Source: Nocardia inohanensis NBRC 100128 (GTDB lineage Bacteria; Actinomycetota; Actinomycetes; Mycobacteriales; Mycobacteriaceae). From it: a DNA stretch of 64,000 bases. The stretch spans positions 930,001 to 994,000 of the forward strand of contig NZ_BDBK01000002.1 of the NCBI RefSeq assembly GCF_001612945.1, given 5' to 3'. Positions 19,292 through 27,665 of the stretch are shown one piece after another; the first letter of the stretch is position 1; each line of letters starts with the position of its first letter. The notes below the pieces were generated by a model. It did no database searches. It saw nothing but the letters and a program-made list of their open reading frames with translations, and was not told the DNA's origin. The translations under genes and the position numbers were made by a program.

Positions 19292-20008
19292 GTGACGACT
19301 ACTTCACGACCTTCAGCGAAGAACGCAGACACCGCTCTGCTGGACGATGAATTCAGCTCCGACGACCAATCCAGTCGGGCAACCAGTGCGGATGTCGTGG
19401 TCAAGGGACGAACCCTCGGTGAGGGTGGAGTGCCCGATCATTTCCGAATCCACGTGGCGGACAAGCTGTCTCGATTGGAGCGCTTCGACCCCACCATCTA
19501 CCTGTTCGACGTGGAACTCACCCACGAACGCAACCGTCGTCAGCGTAAGAACTGCCAGCGGATAGAGATCACCGCCCGCGGTAAGGGCCCGGTCGTACGG
19601 GCCGAGGCCTGCGCGGACAGCTTCTACGCCGCCTTGGAACTCGCGGTGGAGCGGCTGGAAGGCCGGTTGCGTCGCCTCAAGGACCGCCGCCGCGTCCATC
19701 ACGGGGACAAGACGCCGATCTCGGTCGCGGAAGCGACGGCCGGACTCATCGACGACTCCCTGTTCGCCGCCGCCTCGAACGGGGCCTCGGCTCACGATCA
19801 CGGCTCCGATGAGCAGGACGAGGCCGGTCCCGGCCATGTGGTGCGCACCAAGACGCACCCGGCGATCCCGATGACGATCGACGATGCTCTCTACCAAATG
19901 GAGCTGGTCGGTCACGATTTCTTCATGTTCATGGACAAGGAGACCGACCGACCGTCGGTCGTCTATCGTCGCCACGCCTTCGACTACGGCCTCATCCGGC
20001 TCGCTTAG
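19292..20008 (+). CDS. hpf: Long-form ribosome hibernation factor HPF
   Basis: A protein of about 238 residues beginning at GTG 19292, 5 bases after a GGGAGG site; upstream in-frame starts lack a site. An N-terminal S30AE domain (VVVKGRTLGEGG... and DVELTHERNRRQ) is joined by a Ser/His/Asp-rich linker to the C-terminal dimerisation domain (KTHPAIPMTIDDALYQMELVGHDFFMF). The long form dimerises ribosomes into inactive 100S particles in stationary phase or stress. It corresponds to Rv3241c; in mycobacteria secA1 follows, whereas here about 9.4 kb of lipid genes intervene. Confidence 0.93.
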   Translation: MTTTSRPSAKNADTALLDDEFSSDDQSSRATSADVVVKGRTLGEGGVPDHFRIHVADKLSRLERFDPTIYLFDVELTHERNRRQRKNCQRIEITARGKGPVVRAEACADSFYAALELAVERLEGRLRRLKDRRRVHHGDKTPISVAEATAGLIDDSLFAAASNGASAHDHGSDEQDEAGPGHVVRTKTHPAIPMTIDDALYQMELVGHDFFMFMDKETDRPSVVYRRHAFDYGLIRLA

Positions 20009-20030
20009 TTCTCTGGCGTAACCCACTTCC

Positions 20031-20058
20031 GACCGGGGCTTTCATCAGAGCCCCGGTC
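20031..20058 (+). terminator. Terminator after hpf
   Basis: Perfect 10-bp arms GACCGGGGCT (20031-20040) and AGCCCCGGTC (20049-20058) with an 8-base loop, 23 bases after the hpf stop. Confidence 0.7.
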
Positions 20059-20119
20059 GTCCGACTCTCCAGCCCGTCCGACACTTGCTGTTACAGCATG
20101 TATCAGTTACAACTGACTG

Positions 20120-21403
20120 GTGAGTAAGAATCGTGCCGTCATCGTCGCCGGAGCGCGCACCCCCTTCGTGCGCGCCTTCACCGACTACACCCGGATGGAC
20201 TCCATCGACCTGGCCGATGCCGCCGTGCGGGGGCTGCTCGAACGCACCGGGCTGCCGGGCGCGGCGGTGCAATCCATCGTGTGGGGCGGGGTCATCCTGC
20301 CCGCCGCCGCGCCGAACATCGCCCGCGAGATCGCCTTGGATCTCGGATTGGACCCGGGCTGTGAGGGTTACACGGTCACCCGCGCCTGCGCGTCCGGGCT
20401 GCAAGCGGTGGTCTCGGCGGCCGCGGCCATCGAACGCGGCGAGTACGACGTGATGATCGCGGGCGGCAGTGACTCGGTCAGCAATGCCGAGGTGAAGCTC
20501 CCGCAGAAGCTCATCCATGCCGCCGCGCCGCTGGCCCTGGGCAAGCCCAAGCCGAAGGACTACCTCACGGCCGCAACCCAACTCGCGCCGTTCTACGACC
20601 TGATGCCGAAGCGGCCGAAGATCGCCGAGCGCACCACCGGCGAGGTGATGGGTGAATCCGCCGAGAAGATGGCGCGCATTCACAATATCGGCCGCGCCGC
20701 CCAGGACCGGTTCGCCGTCCTGTCCCACCACCGGGCCGCCGCGGCCATCGAATCCGGCCGCTTCGACTCCGAAGTCCTGACCGTCACCACCCCCGACGGC
20801 ACCCGCGTCACCCGCGACGGCCTGGTCCGCAAGGACACCAGCATGGCCAAATTGGCCAAGCTGCCACCGGTTTTCGCCGAACCGGGCACCGTCACCGCCG
20901 GCAACGCCAGCCCGCTCACCGATGGCGCGTCGGCCGTGCTGCTGATGAGCGAGGAGAAGGCGCGCGCGCTCGGCTACCAGCCGCTCGCCGCCTTCCGTTC
21001 CTGGAGCTTCGTCAGCGTGGACCCGCGTGACCAGGTCCTCATCGGCCCCGCCATCTCCATGCCGCGTGCGCTCGACAAGGCCGGAATGGCCTTGTCCGAC
21101 ATCGATTTCGTCGACATCCACGAGGCTTTCGCCGCCCAGACCCTGTCCGTGGTCTCGGCCCTGGCCAGCGCCGAATGGGCCAAGACCCGGCTCGACCGCG
21201 ACACCGCCGTCGGCGAGATCGACCCCGAGCGCCTCAACGTGCACGGCGGGTCGGTCTCGCTCGGCCACCCCTTCGGCGCGACCGGCGCCCGCATGGTCAC
21301 CACCATGGCCAACGAACTGGCTCGCACCGGCAAGTCCACCGCGTTGCTCGGAATCTGCGCTGCGGGCGGCATCGGCGCGTCGGCGGTGCTCGAACGCGTC
21401 TAG
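20120..21403 (+). CDS. Acetyl-CoA acyltransferase (thiolase)
   Basis: A 427-residue thiolase starting at GTG 20120. The active-site Cys is C90 in TRACASGLQA; the HEAFAAQ and GHPFGATGAR histidine motifs and the CAAGGIGASA Cys motif are all intact. Sequence features resemble the FadI/FadA2-like branch used for degradation of fatty acids, catalysing thiolytic cleavage of 3-ketoacyl-CoA (or the reverse condensation). It has its own promoter region and precedes a small secreted protein gene. Substrate chain length cannot be read from sequence. Confidence 0.93.
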   Translation: MSKNRAVIVAGARTPFVRAFTDYTRMDSIDLADAAVRGLLERTGLPGAAVQSIVWGGVILPAAAPNIAREIALDLGLDPGCEGYTVTRACASGLQAVVSAAAAIERGEYDVMIAGGSDSVSNAEVKLPQKLIHAAAPLALGKPKPKDYLTAATQLAPFYDLMPKRPKIAERTTGEVMGESAEKMARIHNIGRAAQDRFAVLSHHRAAAAIESGRFDSEVLTVTTPDGTRVTRDGLVRKDTSMAKLAKLPPVFAEPGTVTAGNASPLTDGASAVLLMSEEKARALGYQPLAAFRSWSFVSVDPRDQVLIGPAISMPRALDKAGMALSDIDFVDIHEAFAAQTLSVVSALASAEWAKTRLDRDTAVGEIDPERLNVHGGSVSLGHPFGATGARMVTTMANELARTGKSTALLGICAAGGIGASAVLERV

Positions 21404-21538
21404 GTGACCGGCCGGGTCCCTGAAAATACCCTTCCAACCTGCATCTGCTCTGATCCGCCGGCCGCGGATACACCGGACCGCCGGTGTCACTGATGGGCCG
21501 CGCGGCGCCGGTCCCGGACTGGCGTGATCGAGAAAATT

Positions 21539-21568
21539 CGGCCCATTCGGTTTCGACCGGGTGGGCCG
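21539..21568 (+). terminator. Possible terminator after the thiolase gene
   Basis: A 13-bp stem (two G-U pairs) with a TTCG loop: arms at 21539-21551 and 21556-21568, followed by GAGTTATT. It lies in the otherwise empty 210-bp gap between the thiolase and the next gene. Confidence 0.5.
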
Positions 21569-21613
21569 GAGTTATTCCAAGAGCAATGAGTAGATGAGGG
21601 AGTTGTGTGAGAC

Positions 21614-22015
21614 ATGGTGTGCAAGAGAGCCGTGGTCACGGCGATCGCCATGGCCACGACCGTATTGGGACTCGCGGGAACCGGTGTGGCGGTGGCCGAT
21701 TCGACGCCGCAGGACGAGATGAAGGCAGTATTGCGGGACTACCGGGCGCATGCCGGAGAGCGATTCCAGGTGCACGGGCTGGTCTACTCCGACGCCGCCA
21801 ACTGGACGTTGGCGTTCATCACCGGCGGTCCCACCGAGTTCTACACCCTGAACGGCGCGCGCGCCGAGCTGACCGGAGCCCGGATGCGCGAGGTCACGCA
21901 GGGTGACGAGTTCACCGGGACCATTACCGTCACCGGCCGATCGGGCAACGGCGACCCCGAGGTCACCCTCGATGAGGTGCGCGTCGTCGGGCACCAAACC
22001 CAGCCGATGCACTGA
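21614..22015 (+). CDS. Small secreted protein
   Basis: A 133-residue protein with a Sec signal peptide (basic MVCKRAVV, hydrophobic core, probable cleavage after AVA near residue 28). The mature domain is about 105 residues without Cys; patterns such as GDEFTGTITVTGR suggest a small beta-rich fold. I do not recognise a family. It is convergent with bluB. Confidence 0.7.
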   Translation: MVCKRAVVTAIAMATTVLGLAGTGVAVADSTPQDEMKAVLRDYRAHAGERFQVHGLVYSDAANWTLAFITGGPTEFYTLNGARAELTGARMREVTQGDEFTGTITVTGRSGNGDPEVTLDEVRVVGHQTQPMH

Positions 22016-22064
22016 CTCCCGCGTCACAGTGTGATCGAGGGAGCAAGCCGGGGCGGGGTTTCGG

Positions 22065-22733
22065 CTATTCGGCTGCCGGGGAACCGAATTGCTCCCAGTG
22101 GATCGCGGCCTCCAGCGGGCGGCGATCGCGCCAGCCGAACCGCTCGAGGTCGGGCACCGTCTGGAATTCGCGCACCGGGCCCACGCACAGCCACGCCACC
22201 GGCTTCACATGCGATGGCAGCCCGAGCATTTCGCTCAGGTACGGGGTGTCGTAGAAGCTGACCCAGCCCACCCCGATGCCTTCGGCGGTGGCCGCCAGCC
22301 ACAAGTTCTGGATGGCGAGAACGGTCGAGTAGATGCCGGTTTCGGGGACTGTCGCCCGGCCGAGTACATGGGTGCCGCCGCGGGTCTGGTCGTGGGTGAC
22401 CACGATCCCGGTCCCGGACTCGACAATTCCCTCGATCTTGATCGGATTGAAGGTCTCGGCTCGATCGGCGGGCAGTGAATCATTGAACTCCTGGCGCTTC
22501 TGCGCCACGTGCTCGGCGAACTTGGCCAGCATCGCCGGATCGCGCAGCACCACGAAATCCCACGGCATGGAATTGCCGACGCTGGGTGCGCGGTGCGCCG
22601 CCTCGAGAATGCGCAGCAGGGTCGCGTCCTCGACCACCGCCCCGGTGAATTCGGCCCGCACATCGCGGCGCAATCGAATCGCGTCGTAGACGCTCAGACA
22701 TTCGGGGGACGCGATCGGGCCTTCGGAACACAC
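22065..22733 (-). CDS. bluB: 5,6-dimethylbenzimidazole synthase
   Basis: A 222-residue nitroreductase-fold flavoenzyme starting at GTG 22733. Motifs RRDVRAEF, HRAPSVGNSMPWDF and EGIGVGWVSFYD match BluB, which fragments reduced FMN with oxygen to make the lower ligand of vitamin B12. It stands apart from other cobalamin genes, and no cobalamin riboswitch is visible upstream. The length is typical. Confidence 0.92.
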   Translation of the reverse strand: MCSEGPIASPECLSVYDAIRLRRDVRAEFTGAVVEDATLLRILEAAHRAPSVGNSMPWDFVVLRDPAMLAKFAEHVAQKRQEFNDSLPADRAETFNPIKIEGIVESGTGIVVTHDQTRGGTHVLGRATVPETGIYSTVLAIQNLWLAATAEGIGVGWVSFYDTPYLSEMLGLPSHVKPVAWLCVGPVREFQTVPDLERFGWRDRRPLEAAIHWEQFGSPAAE

Positions 22734-22770
22734 GCCCCCCAGTGAACCAGGCGGAAGAACGCGAACGAAA

Positions 22771-22797
22771 ACGCCCCCGTCGAATCGACGGGGGCGT
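22771..22797 (-). terminator. Terminator after the desaturase gene
   Basis: Perfect 12-bp stem ACGCCCCCGTCG / CGACGGGGGCGT around AAT, followed on the minus strand by TTTCGTT. It ends transcription from the desaturase gene at 22818-24071. Confidence 0.85.
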
Positions 22798-22817
22798 CTC
22801 GGATTCCCGGGTGGCGG

Positions 22818-24071
22818 TCAGCCGGCCAGCGCGTGATCCTGGCGGCGGGACAGCCGGCGACGGCCCTCCTTCAGCGCGGTGCGCAGGCCACGGCGGCGAC
22901 CGGTCATGGCGTCGATGGTCGGCGCACCGCCGAACACCTTCTCGGACTTGGTTTCCGGGGCGTCGTCGGTGCTGCGGGCCAGGTACTTGTTGGGCAGCGA
23001 CAGCTTCATGATGGTGCGCCACGACTTGGCGTACTGCACCGGCAGCGAACCGGTGGTGTAGGGCAGGTCGTACTTGTCGCACAGGGCCCGCACCCGAACC
23101 GCGATGGAAGCCAGGTGGTTCGAGGGCAGATCGGGGAACAGGTGGTGCTCGATCTGGTGCGACAGGTTGCCGGTCATGAAGTGCAGCAGCGGCCCGCCGG
23201 AGATATTGGCCGAGCCCAGCATCTGGCGCAGGTACCACTCGCCCTGGGTCTCGCCGTCGATATCGGCCTTGGTGAACTTCTCGGCGCCGTCGGGGAAGTG
23301 CCCGCAGAAGATGACCGCGTTGGTCCATACATTGCGGATGACATTGGCGGTCAGGTTGGCGGTCAGCGTGCCGAAGAAGGCGGGACCGGTGAGCAGCGGG
23401 AAGATCAGGTAGTCCTTCGCGGCCTGCTTGCCGATCTTCTTCAGCACCAGATTGCGGTCCTCCTCGAACTGGATGCGTTCGGGGGAACCGGCCGGCCACT
23501 TCTTCTTGGCGACCTTGCCGAGCTCCAGATGCTGGATGGCGACGCCGTATTCGAAGAACATCTGCAAAAGCAGGTTGTACACCGGCTGGCCCAGGTAGAA
23601 CGGGGTCCAGCGCTGGTCGCGGGTGACGCGCAGCAGGCCGTAGCCGATGTCGTCGTCCATGCCGAGGACATTGGTGTACTTGTGGTGCAGGAAGTTGTGG
23701 GTGATCTTCCAGTGCTCGGAGGGACCGGCGTTGTCCCATTCCCATTTGGTGGAGTGGATTTCCGGATCGTTCATCCAGTCCCACTGGCCATGCATGACGT
23801 TGTGCCCGATCTCCATATTCTCGATGATCTTGGCAACGCCGAGCATGGCGGTTCCGGCAATCCACGCCGGCGGGAAGAGGCTCGCGAAAAGCGCGGCGCG
23901 GCCACCGATTTCGAGGCCGCGCTGCAAACGGATCACCTTGCGAATGTAGGCCGCGTCTTTTTCGCCCCGGACGGATTCGACTTCGCGGCGAATCGAGTCG
24001 AGTTCCGCGCCGATAGCTTCTACGTCTTCGGGGGTGAGATGTGCGTATTCCTTGACATCCGAGATCGCCAT
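22818..24071 (-). CDS. Fatty acid desaturase (copy 1)
   Basis: A 417-residue membrane di-iron desaturase. Histidine boxes are H90NVMH, H125NFLHH and HQIEHH near residue 310, with hydrophobic segments between them. It is related to mycobacterial DesA3, which makes oleate from stearoyl-CoA using the neighbouring ferredoxin-type reductase. The ATG has no ribosome binding site; a -10-like TACTGT lies about 7 bases upstream, so the mRNA is probably leaderless. The two palindromic operators at 24085-24112 would cover the -35/spacer region. A second desaturase gene lies just upstream. Confidence 0.93.
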   Translation of the reverse strand: MAISDVKEYAHLTPEDVEAIGAELDSIRREVESVRGEKDAAYIRKVIRLQRGLEIGGRAALFASLFPPAWIAGTAMLGVAKIIENMEIGHNVMHGQWDWMNDPEIHSTKWEWDNAGPSEHWKITHNFLHHKYTNVLGMDDDIGYGLLRVTRDQRWTPFYLGQPVYNLLLQMFFEYGVAIQHLELGKVAKKKWPAGSPERIQFEEDRNLVLKKIGKQAAKDYLIFPLLTGPAFFGTLTANLTANVIRNVWTNAVIFCGHFPDGAEKFTKADIDGETQGEWYLRQMLGSANISGGPLLHFMTGNLSHQIEHHLFPDLPSNHLASIAVRVRALCDKYDLPYTTGSLPVQYAKSWRTIMKLSLPNKYLARSTDDAPETKSEKVFGGAPTIDAMTGRRRGLRTALKEGRRRLSRRQDHALAG

Positions 24072-24084
24072 GCAACTTACAGTA

Positions 24085-24112
24085 CCGTAGGTTACGGCTC
24101 CGTAGGTTACGG
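24085..24112 (-). promoter_or_regulatory. Tandem palindromic operators upstream of desaturase
   Basis: CCGTAGGTTACGG occurs twice (24085-24097 and 24100-24112), with a 15-bp period. Each is an inverted repeat CCGTA-N3-TACGG. They begin 14 bases upstream of the desaturase ATG. The same element recurs upstream of the ferredoxin reductase gene. This is the form expected for a TetR-type repressor of fatty acid genes; the regulator is not identified. Confidence 0.8.
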
Positions 24113-24166
24113 ACGATTGAATCCCTAGCGTGTCGAAGACCGCATTGTTTTCGACACCTTCATCTG

Positions 24167-25594
24167 CTAGCGATTACGGCGCAGCTTACCCGAGAGCGAC
24201 CAGCGGCGCTTGGCTTCGGTGCGCAACGGTTCCGCCTTCGAACGCAGCAGTTCCTTTTCCGCCCTTGCCTTTTCCTGTAGGTTCACCTTCGCCTCGCGCA
24301 GCACTTCCTTCTCGTGCAGCGCCTTTTCCTTCAGCACCACCTTGGCCTCCTGCATGGCCGAACGCAGCCCGCGGCGCTGACCCGTCACCGGATCCACGCT
24401 CCACTGCGGCTGGTGCTCGGTCAGCCATTCGCTGTTCAGCGACGGCATCGACGGCAGGGTGATACCGGCGAACTTGCGCTCCGAGGACGTTTCCGGCGCA
24501 TTGTCGGAGGTCGCCTTCAGCCAGCTGTCCGGCAGCGCCAGTTTGTGAATGGTGCGGAACGCCAGCAGATATTGCTTACCGATCGACCCGGTGGTGTACG
24601 GCAGGTCGTACTTCTCGCACAGCTCGCGCACCTTCGCCGACACCTCGGCGTACCGATTCGACGGCAGGTCCGGGAACATGTGGTGTTCGATCTGGTAGCT
24701 GAGGTTGCCGCTCATGAACGCCATCACCGGGCCGGAATTGAAATTCGCGCTGCCCAGCATCTGCCGCAGATACCATTCGCCCTGCGTCTCGTTCTCGAAC
24801 TGGTCCACGGTGAACTTCTCCGCGCCGTCCGGGAAATGTCCGCAGAAGATGACCGCGTAAGCCCAGAGGTTGCGCACCAGGTTGGCGGTGGCATTGGCCT
24901 TCAGCGTCGACTTCCAGGCCGGACCGGTGAGCGCCGGATAGATCACGAAATCCTTGGCGACCTGCTTGCCCGCTTTGCGCCAGAACGCCTTGTTCGGCTC
25001 GGAGAACCAATCCTTGGGATCGACTCCCAGCTGCTCCTTCTGCGCCGACAGATCGTGCAGCGCGATGCCCCACTCGAACAGCGCGGCCAGCACCAGATTC
25101 GCGAACGGCTGCGCCAGATTGATGGGCCGCCATTCCTCGTCGCGAGTCATCCGCAGAATGCCGAAACCGAGATCCTCGTCCATGTCGAGGATGTTGGTGT
25201 ACATGTGATGCGAGTAGTTGTGCGCGGCTTTCCACTGCTCGGAGGTGCCGGTCTGATCCCACTCCCAAGTGGTGGAGTGGATTTCGGGATCGTTCATCCA
25301 ATCCCATTGCCCGTGGCTGATGTTGTGCCCGAGCTCCATGTTCTCGATGATCTTCGCGACCGAGAGCAGCGCGGTGCCGGTGAGCCAGGCCCAGCGCTTC
25401 TTGGACGCGAACAGGGTCGCCCGGCCCGCCGCCTCGATAATCCGTTGCGCGGCGATGGTGCGGCGGATGTACTTGGCATCGCGCGCACCGAGCGACAGTT
25501 CCACGTCGCGGCGAATCGTATCGAGTTCATGGCCCAGGGCCTCGATGTCCGAAGCCGAGAGATGGCTGAACGCTTTGATGTCGGTGATGGCCAC
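24167..25594 (-). CDS. Fatty acid desaturase (copy 2) with charged C-terminal helix
   Basis: A 475-residue DesA3-like desaturase read from GTG 25594, which has a GGAAGGA site upstream; the frame is open to 25627. Histidine boxes HNISH, HNYSHH and HQIEHH-type QIEHHMFPD are intact and the core closely parallels the neighbouring copy. Unlike that copy it ends in about 70 residues very rich in Lys, Glu, Ala and Leu, predicted as a long amphipathic helix. It lies 153 bases downstream of the ferredoxin reductase gene on the same strand, its probable electron donor. Confidence 0.92.
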   Translation of the reverse strand: MAITDIKAFSHLSASDIEALGHELDTIRRDVELSLGARDAKYIRRTIAAQRIIEAAGRATLFASKKRWAWLTGTALLSVAKIIENMELGHNISHGQWDWMNDPEIHSTTWEWDQTGTSEQWKAAHNYSHHMYTNILDMDEDLGFGILRMTRDEEWRPINLAQPFANLVLAALFEWGIALHDLSAQKEQLGVDPKDWFSEPNKAFWRKAGKQVAKDFVIYPALTGPAWKSTLKANATANLVRNLWAYAVIFCGHFPDGAEKFTVDQFENETQGEWYLRQMLGSANFNSGPVMAFMSGNLSYQIEHHMFPDLPSNRYAEVSAKVRELCEKYDLPYTTGSIGKQYLLAFRTIHKLALPDSWLKATSDNAPETSSERKFAGITLPSMPSLNSEWLTEHQPQWSVDPVTGQRRGLRSAMQEAKVVLKEKALHEKEVLREAKVNLQEKARAEKELLRSKAEPLRTEAKRRWSLSGKLRRNR

Positions 25595-25747
25595 CGGCAA
25601 ATCCTTCCGTGGGTTTATCCGCCTCACACCGCTGTGCGGGTCCGCGGCCCCGGCGTCTCCAATGGAGGCACGAGCGGGGCCGCGTCAGGCTCGACTGCTA
25701 TCGAGGGTAGCCGTTCTCGAGCCCGTCGGCCGAAGCCGGTCCGCGCG

Positions 25748-26908
25748 TCACACCTCGAGCGTGCAGTCGCCCGCCGCCGCCGAAACACAGGTCTGCACTT
25801 TCTCACCCGCGCGCTTCTCGTTTCCGTTGCGCAGATCGCGCACGTGACCGTCGGTGATGGTCACCACACAGGTCTGGCAGATGCCCATCCGGCAGCCGAA
25901 CGGCATCTGCACGCCCGCGCCCTCACCGGCTTGGAGCAGCGTGGTCGCGCCGTCCACCTCGACGGTGCGGCCGGTCTTGCCGAAGGTGACCTTGCCGCCC
26001 TCGGCGCTGGCATTGCGTTCGATCTCGAACCGCTCCACGTGCAGCTTGTTCTCGATACCCGCTGCGGTCCAATGCTTCTCGATCTCGTCGAGCATGCCCA
26101 GCGGACCGCAGGCCCAGGTCTCGCGCTCGCGCCAGTCCGGGACCAGTTCGTCCAGATCGGCCAGCGCGAACTTGCCGTTCTCGCCGGTCAGATGCAGGTG
26201 GGCGGTGAAACTCGGGTGCTTGTCGTGCATTTCGCGCAGCTCGTCACCGAACATGACGTCGTCCGGGGTGCGCGCGGAGTGAATGTGCATGACATCCGGG
26301 ACGCCGTCGCGGCGATCCATGGTGCGCAGCATGGCCATCACCGGGGTGATGCCCGAACCCGCGGTCAGGAACAGCACCTTGGCCGGCGGCGGCTCGGGCA
26401 GCACGAACCCGCCCTGCGGCGCGGCCAGGCGCACGATGGCGCCGACCGGCACGCCGCTGACCAGGTGGCTGGAGAGGAAACCCTCCGGCATGGCCTTCAC
26501 CGCGATGGAGATGAGCCGCTTGCCCTTGTGCCCGGGATCGGTCCAATCCGGCGGGCAGGTCAGCGAATACGAGCGCCAATGCCAGCGGCCGTCCACCAGC
26601 ACACCGATGCCGATGTACTGCCCCGGCTCGAACTTGAAGTCGAAGCCCCAGCCCGGCTTGATCACCAGGGTGGCTGCGTCCGCGGTCTCCTTGCGCACCT
26701 CCACGATGCGGCCGCGCAGCTCGCGCGCCGACCACAGCGGGTTCACCAGGTGCAGATAGTCGTCCGGCAACAGGGGAGTGGTGATGCGCGCCGCTGCTCC
26801 GCGCAGCGTGTCCAAGGGCGTGCGGCCCGCGGTCGAGCCGTCGGCCACGGGGGCCTCCAGCCATTCCCGCAGTCCCCGCACGGAGAAGCCCCCACTTTTC
26901 GATGCCAT
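25748..26908 (-). CDS. Ferredoxin-NADP reductase-type electron donor for desaturases
   Basis: A 386-residue flavoprotein, ATG 26908 ([10 protein letters not shown]). The FAD domain has RSYSLTCPP, the NAD(P)H domain has [14 protein letters not shown], and a C-terminal plant-type 2Fe-2S domain has CRMGICQTC plus a final Cys. This is the domain order of Rv3230c, the oxidoreductase that supplies electrons to DesA3. The neighbouring desaturases fit that role. Operators identical to those of desaturase copy 1 lie 84-111 bases upstream. Confidence 0.92.
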   Translation of the reverse strand: MASKSGGFSVRGLREWLEAPVADGSTAGRTPLDTLRGAAARITTPLLPDDYLHLVNPLWSARELRGRIVEVRKETADAATLVIKPGWGFDFKFEPGQYIGIGVLVDGRWHWRSYSLTCPPDWTDPGHKGKRLISIAVKAMPEGFLSSHLVSGVPVGAIVRLAAPQGGFVLPEPPPAKVLFLTAGSGITPVMAMLRTMDRRDGVPDVMHIHSARTPDDVMFGDELREMHDKHPSFTAHLHLTGENGKFALADLDELVPDWRERETWACGPLGMLDEIEKHWTAAGIENKLHVERFEIERNASAEGGKVTFGKTGRTVEVDGATTLLQAGEGAGVQMPFGCRMGICQTCVVTITDGHVRDLRNGNEKRAGEKVQTCVSAAAGDCTLEV

Positions 26909-26991
26909 GTTCTGGAACGCTTTCCTGTCGTCGTGTGCGCTGGTGAGCGCGACCATCGCCGGCCGCGGCGGCATCGCCGCGGAGATGTCAC

Positions 26992-27019
26992 AGCAAGGTT
27001 ACGCTACCGTAGGTTACGG
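26992..27019 (-). promoter_or_regulatory. Tandem operator upstream of ferredoxin reductase
   Basis: A perfect CCGTAGGTTACGG at 27007-27019, with a degenerate second copy whose right half GGTTACG starts at 26997, 15 bases away, reproducing the spacing seen at 24085-24112. It lies upstream of the reductase start at 26908. Confidence 0.75.
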
Positions 27020-27062
27020 TGCCGCGACTGGACAGGAAAGACCTTCGGTACTGCCCCGGGGG

Positions 27063-27083
27063 TTCGGGGGCCTGGCCCCCGAA
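27063..27083. terminator. Possible terminator after DUF6912-like gene
   Basis: TTCGGGGGCC (27063-27072) and GGCCCCCGAA (27074-27083) form a strong hairpin just beyond the stop at 27093. There is no T-run on the minus strand side. Confidence 0.45.
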
Positions 27084-27092
27084 AACCATCTC

Positions 27093-27665
27093 TCAGAGCA
27101 GATCCAGCAGGAACGGCAGTTCCTGGGTGGCGTACCAAGCCAGCTGATGGTCCTCGGCATCACCGAGCACGAATTCGGCATCGGGATCGCCCATATCGGC
27201 GGCATCGATGATCTCCACGGCCTTCGACACCTCGGATTCGGCCTCGGCCAGATCCACGTGCACCGACGCGATCTGGTTGTAGGTGATCGGCCCCGAAAGC
27301 TTGACCACCGCATCGTCGAGATCCGGCCGCAGCGTCGCACCCGTCACGTCGGCGGCCACGACCGCCCGGCGGAAGATCGGCCCCGGCGCCGCCGTGTCCC
27401 CGGCATCCGCACCGTTCAGATCCGCGGCCGCCTGCTCCTCGGCCAGCAGGCGCAGCGACGCTCGCGCGGCCTCGGACATGGCGACCTCGGCCAGCTCCTC
27501 GTCATCACCCGAGGCGTACGCCTCGCGCAGCGCCGGCGTCACCGCGAACGCGGTATCCCCGATGGCCCGGATCTCCCGGTCCGCCACCAGCTCTCGCAGC
27601 ATCGGCACGGTGGCCGGAACATAGACGCGCAGCTTCCCGGACGCGGACTCACTGGACGCAGGCAC
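27093..27665 (-). CDS. DUF6912-like conserved protein
   Basis: A 190-residue soluble protein starting at GTG 27665, which overlaps the end of the upstream acyltransferase gene by 17 bases. The core begins [16 protein letters not shown] and ends [17 protein letters not shown], features I recall for the Rv3231c/DUF6912 family. It is conserved beside the desaturase/reductase genes in mycobacteria but has no assigned function. No catalytic motif is apparent. Confidence 0.75.
   Translation of the reverse strand: MPASSESASGKLRVYVPATVPMLRELVADREIRAIGDTAFAVTPALREAYASGDDEELAEVAMSEAARASLRLLAEEQAAADLNGADAGDTAAPGPIFRRAVVAADVTGATLRPDLDDAVVKLSGPITYNQIASVHVDLAEAESEVSKAVEIIDAADMGDPDAEFVLGDAEDHQLAWYATQELPFLLDLL

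Noticed and set aside
24314..27211. 965-codon plus-strand frame opposite the desaturase/reductase genes
   Set aside because: Shadow of high-GC third positions; the minus-strand frames have complete catalytic motifs.
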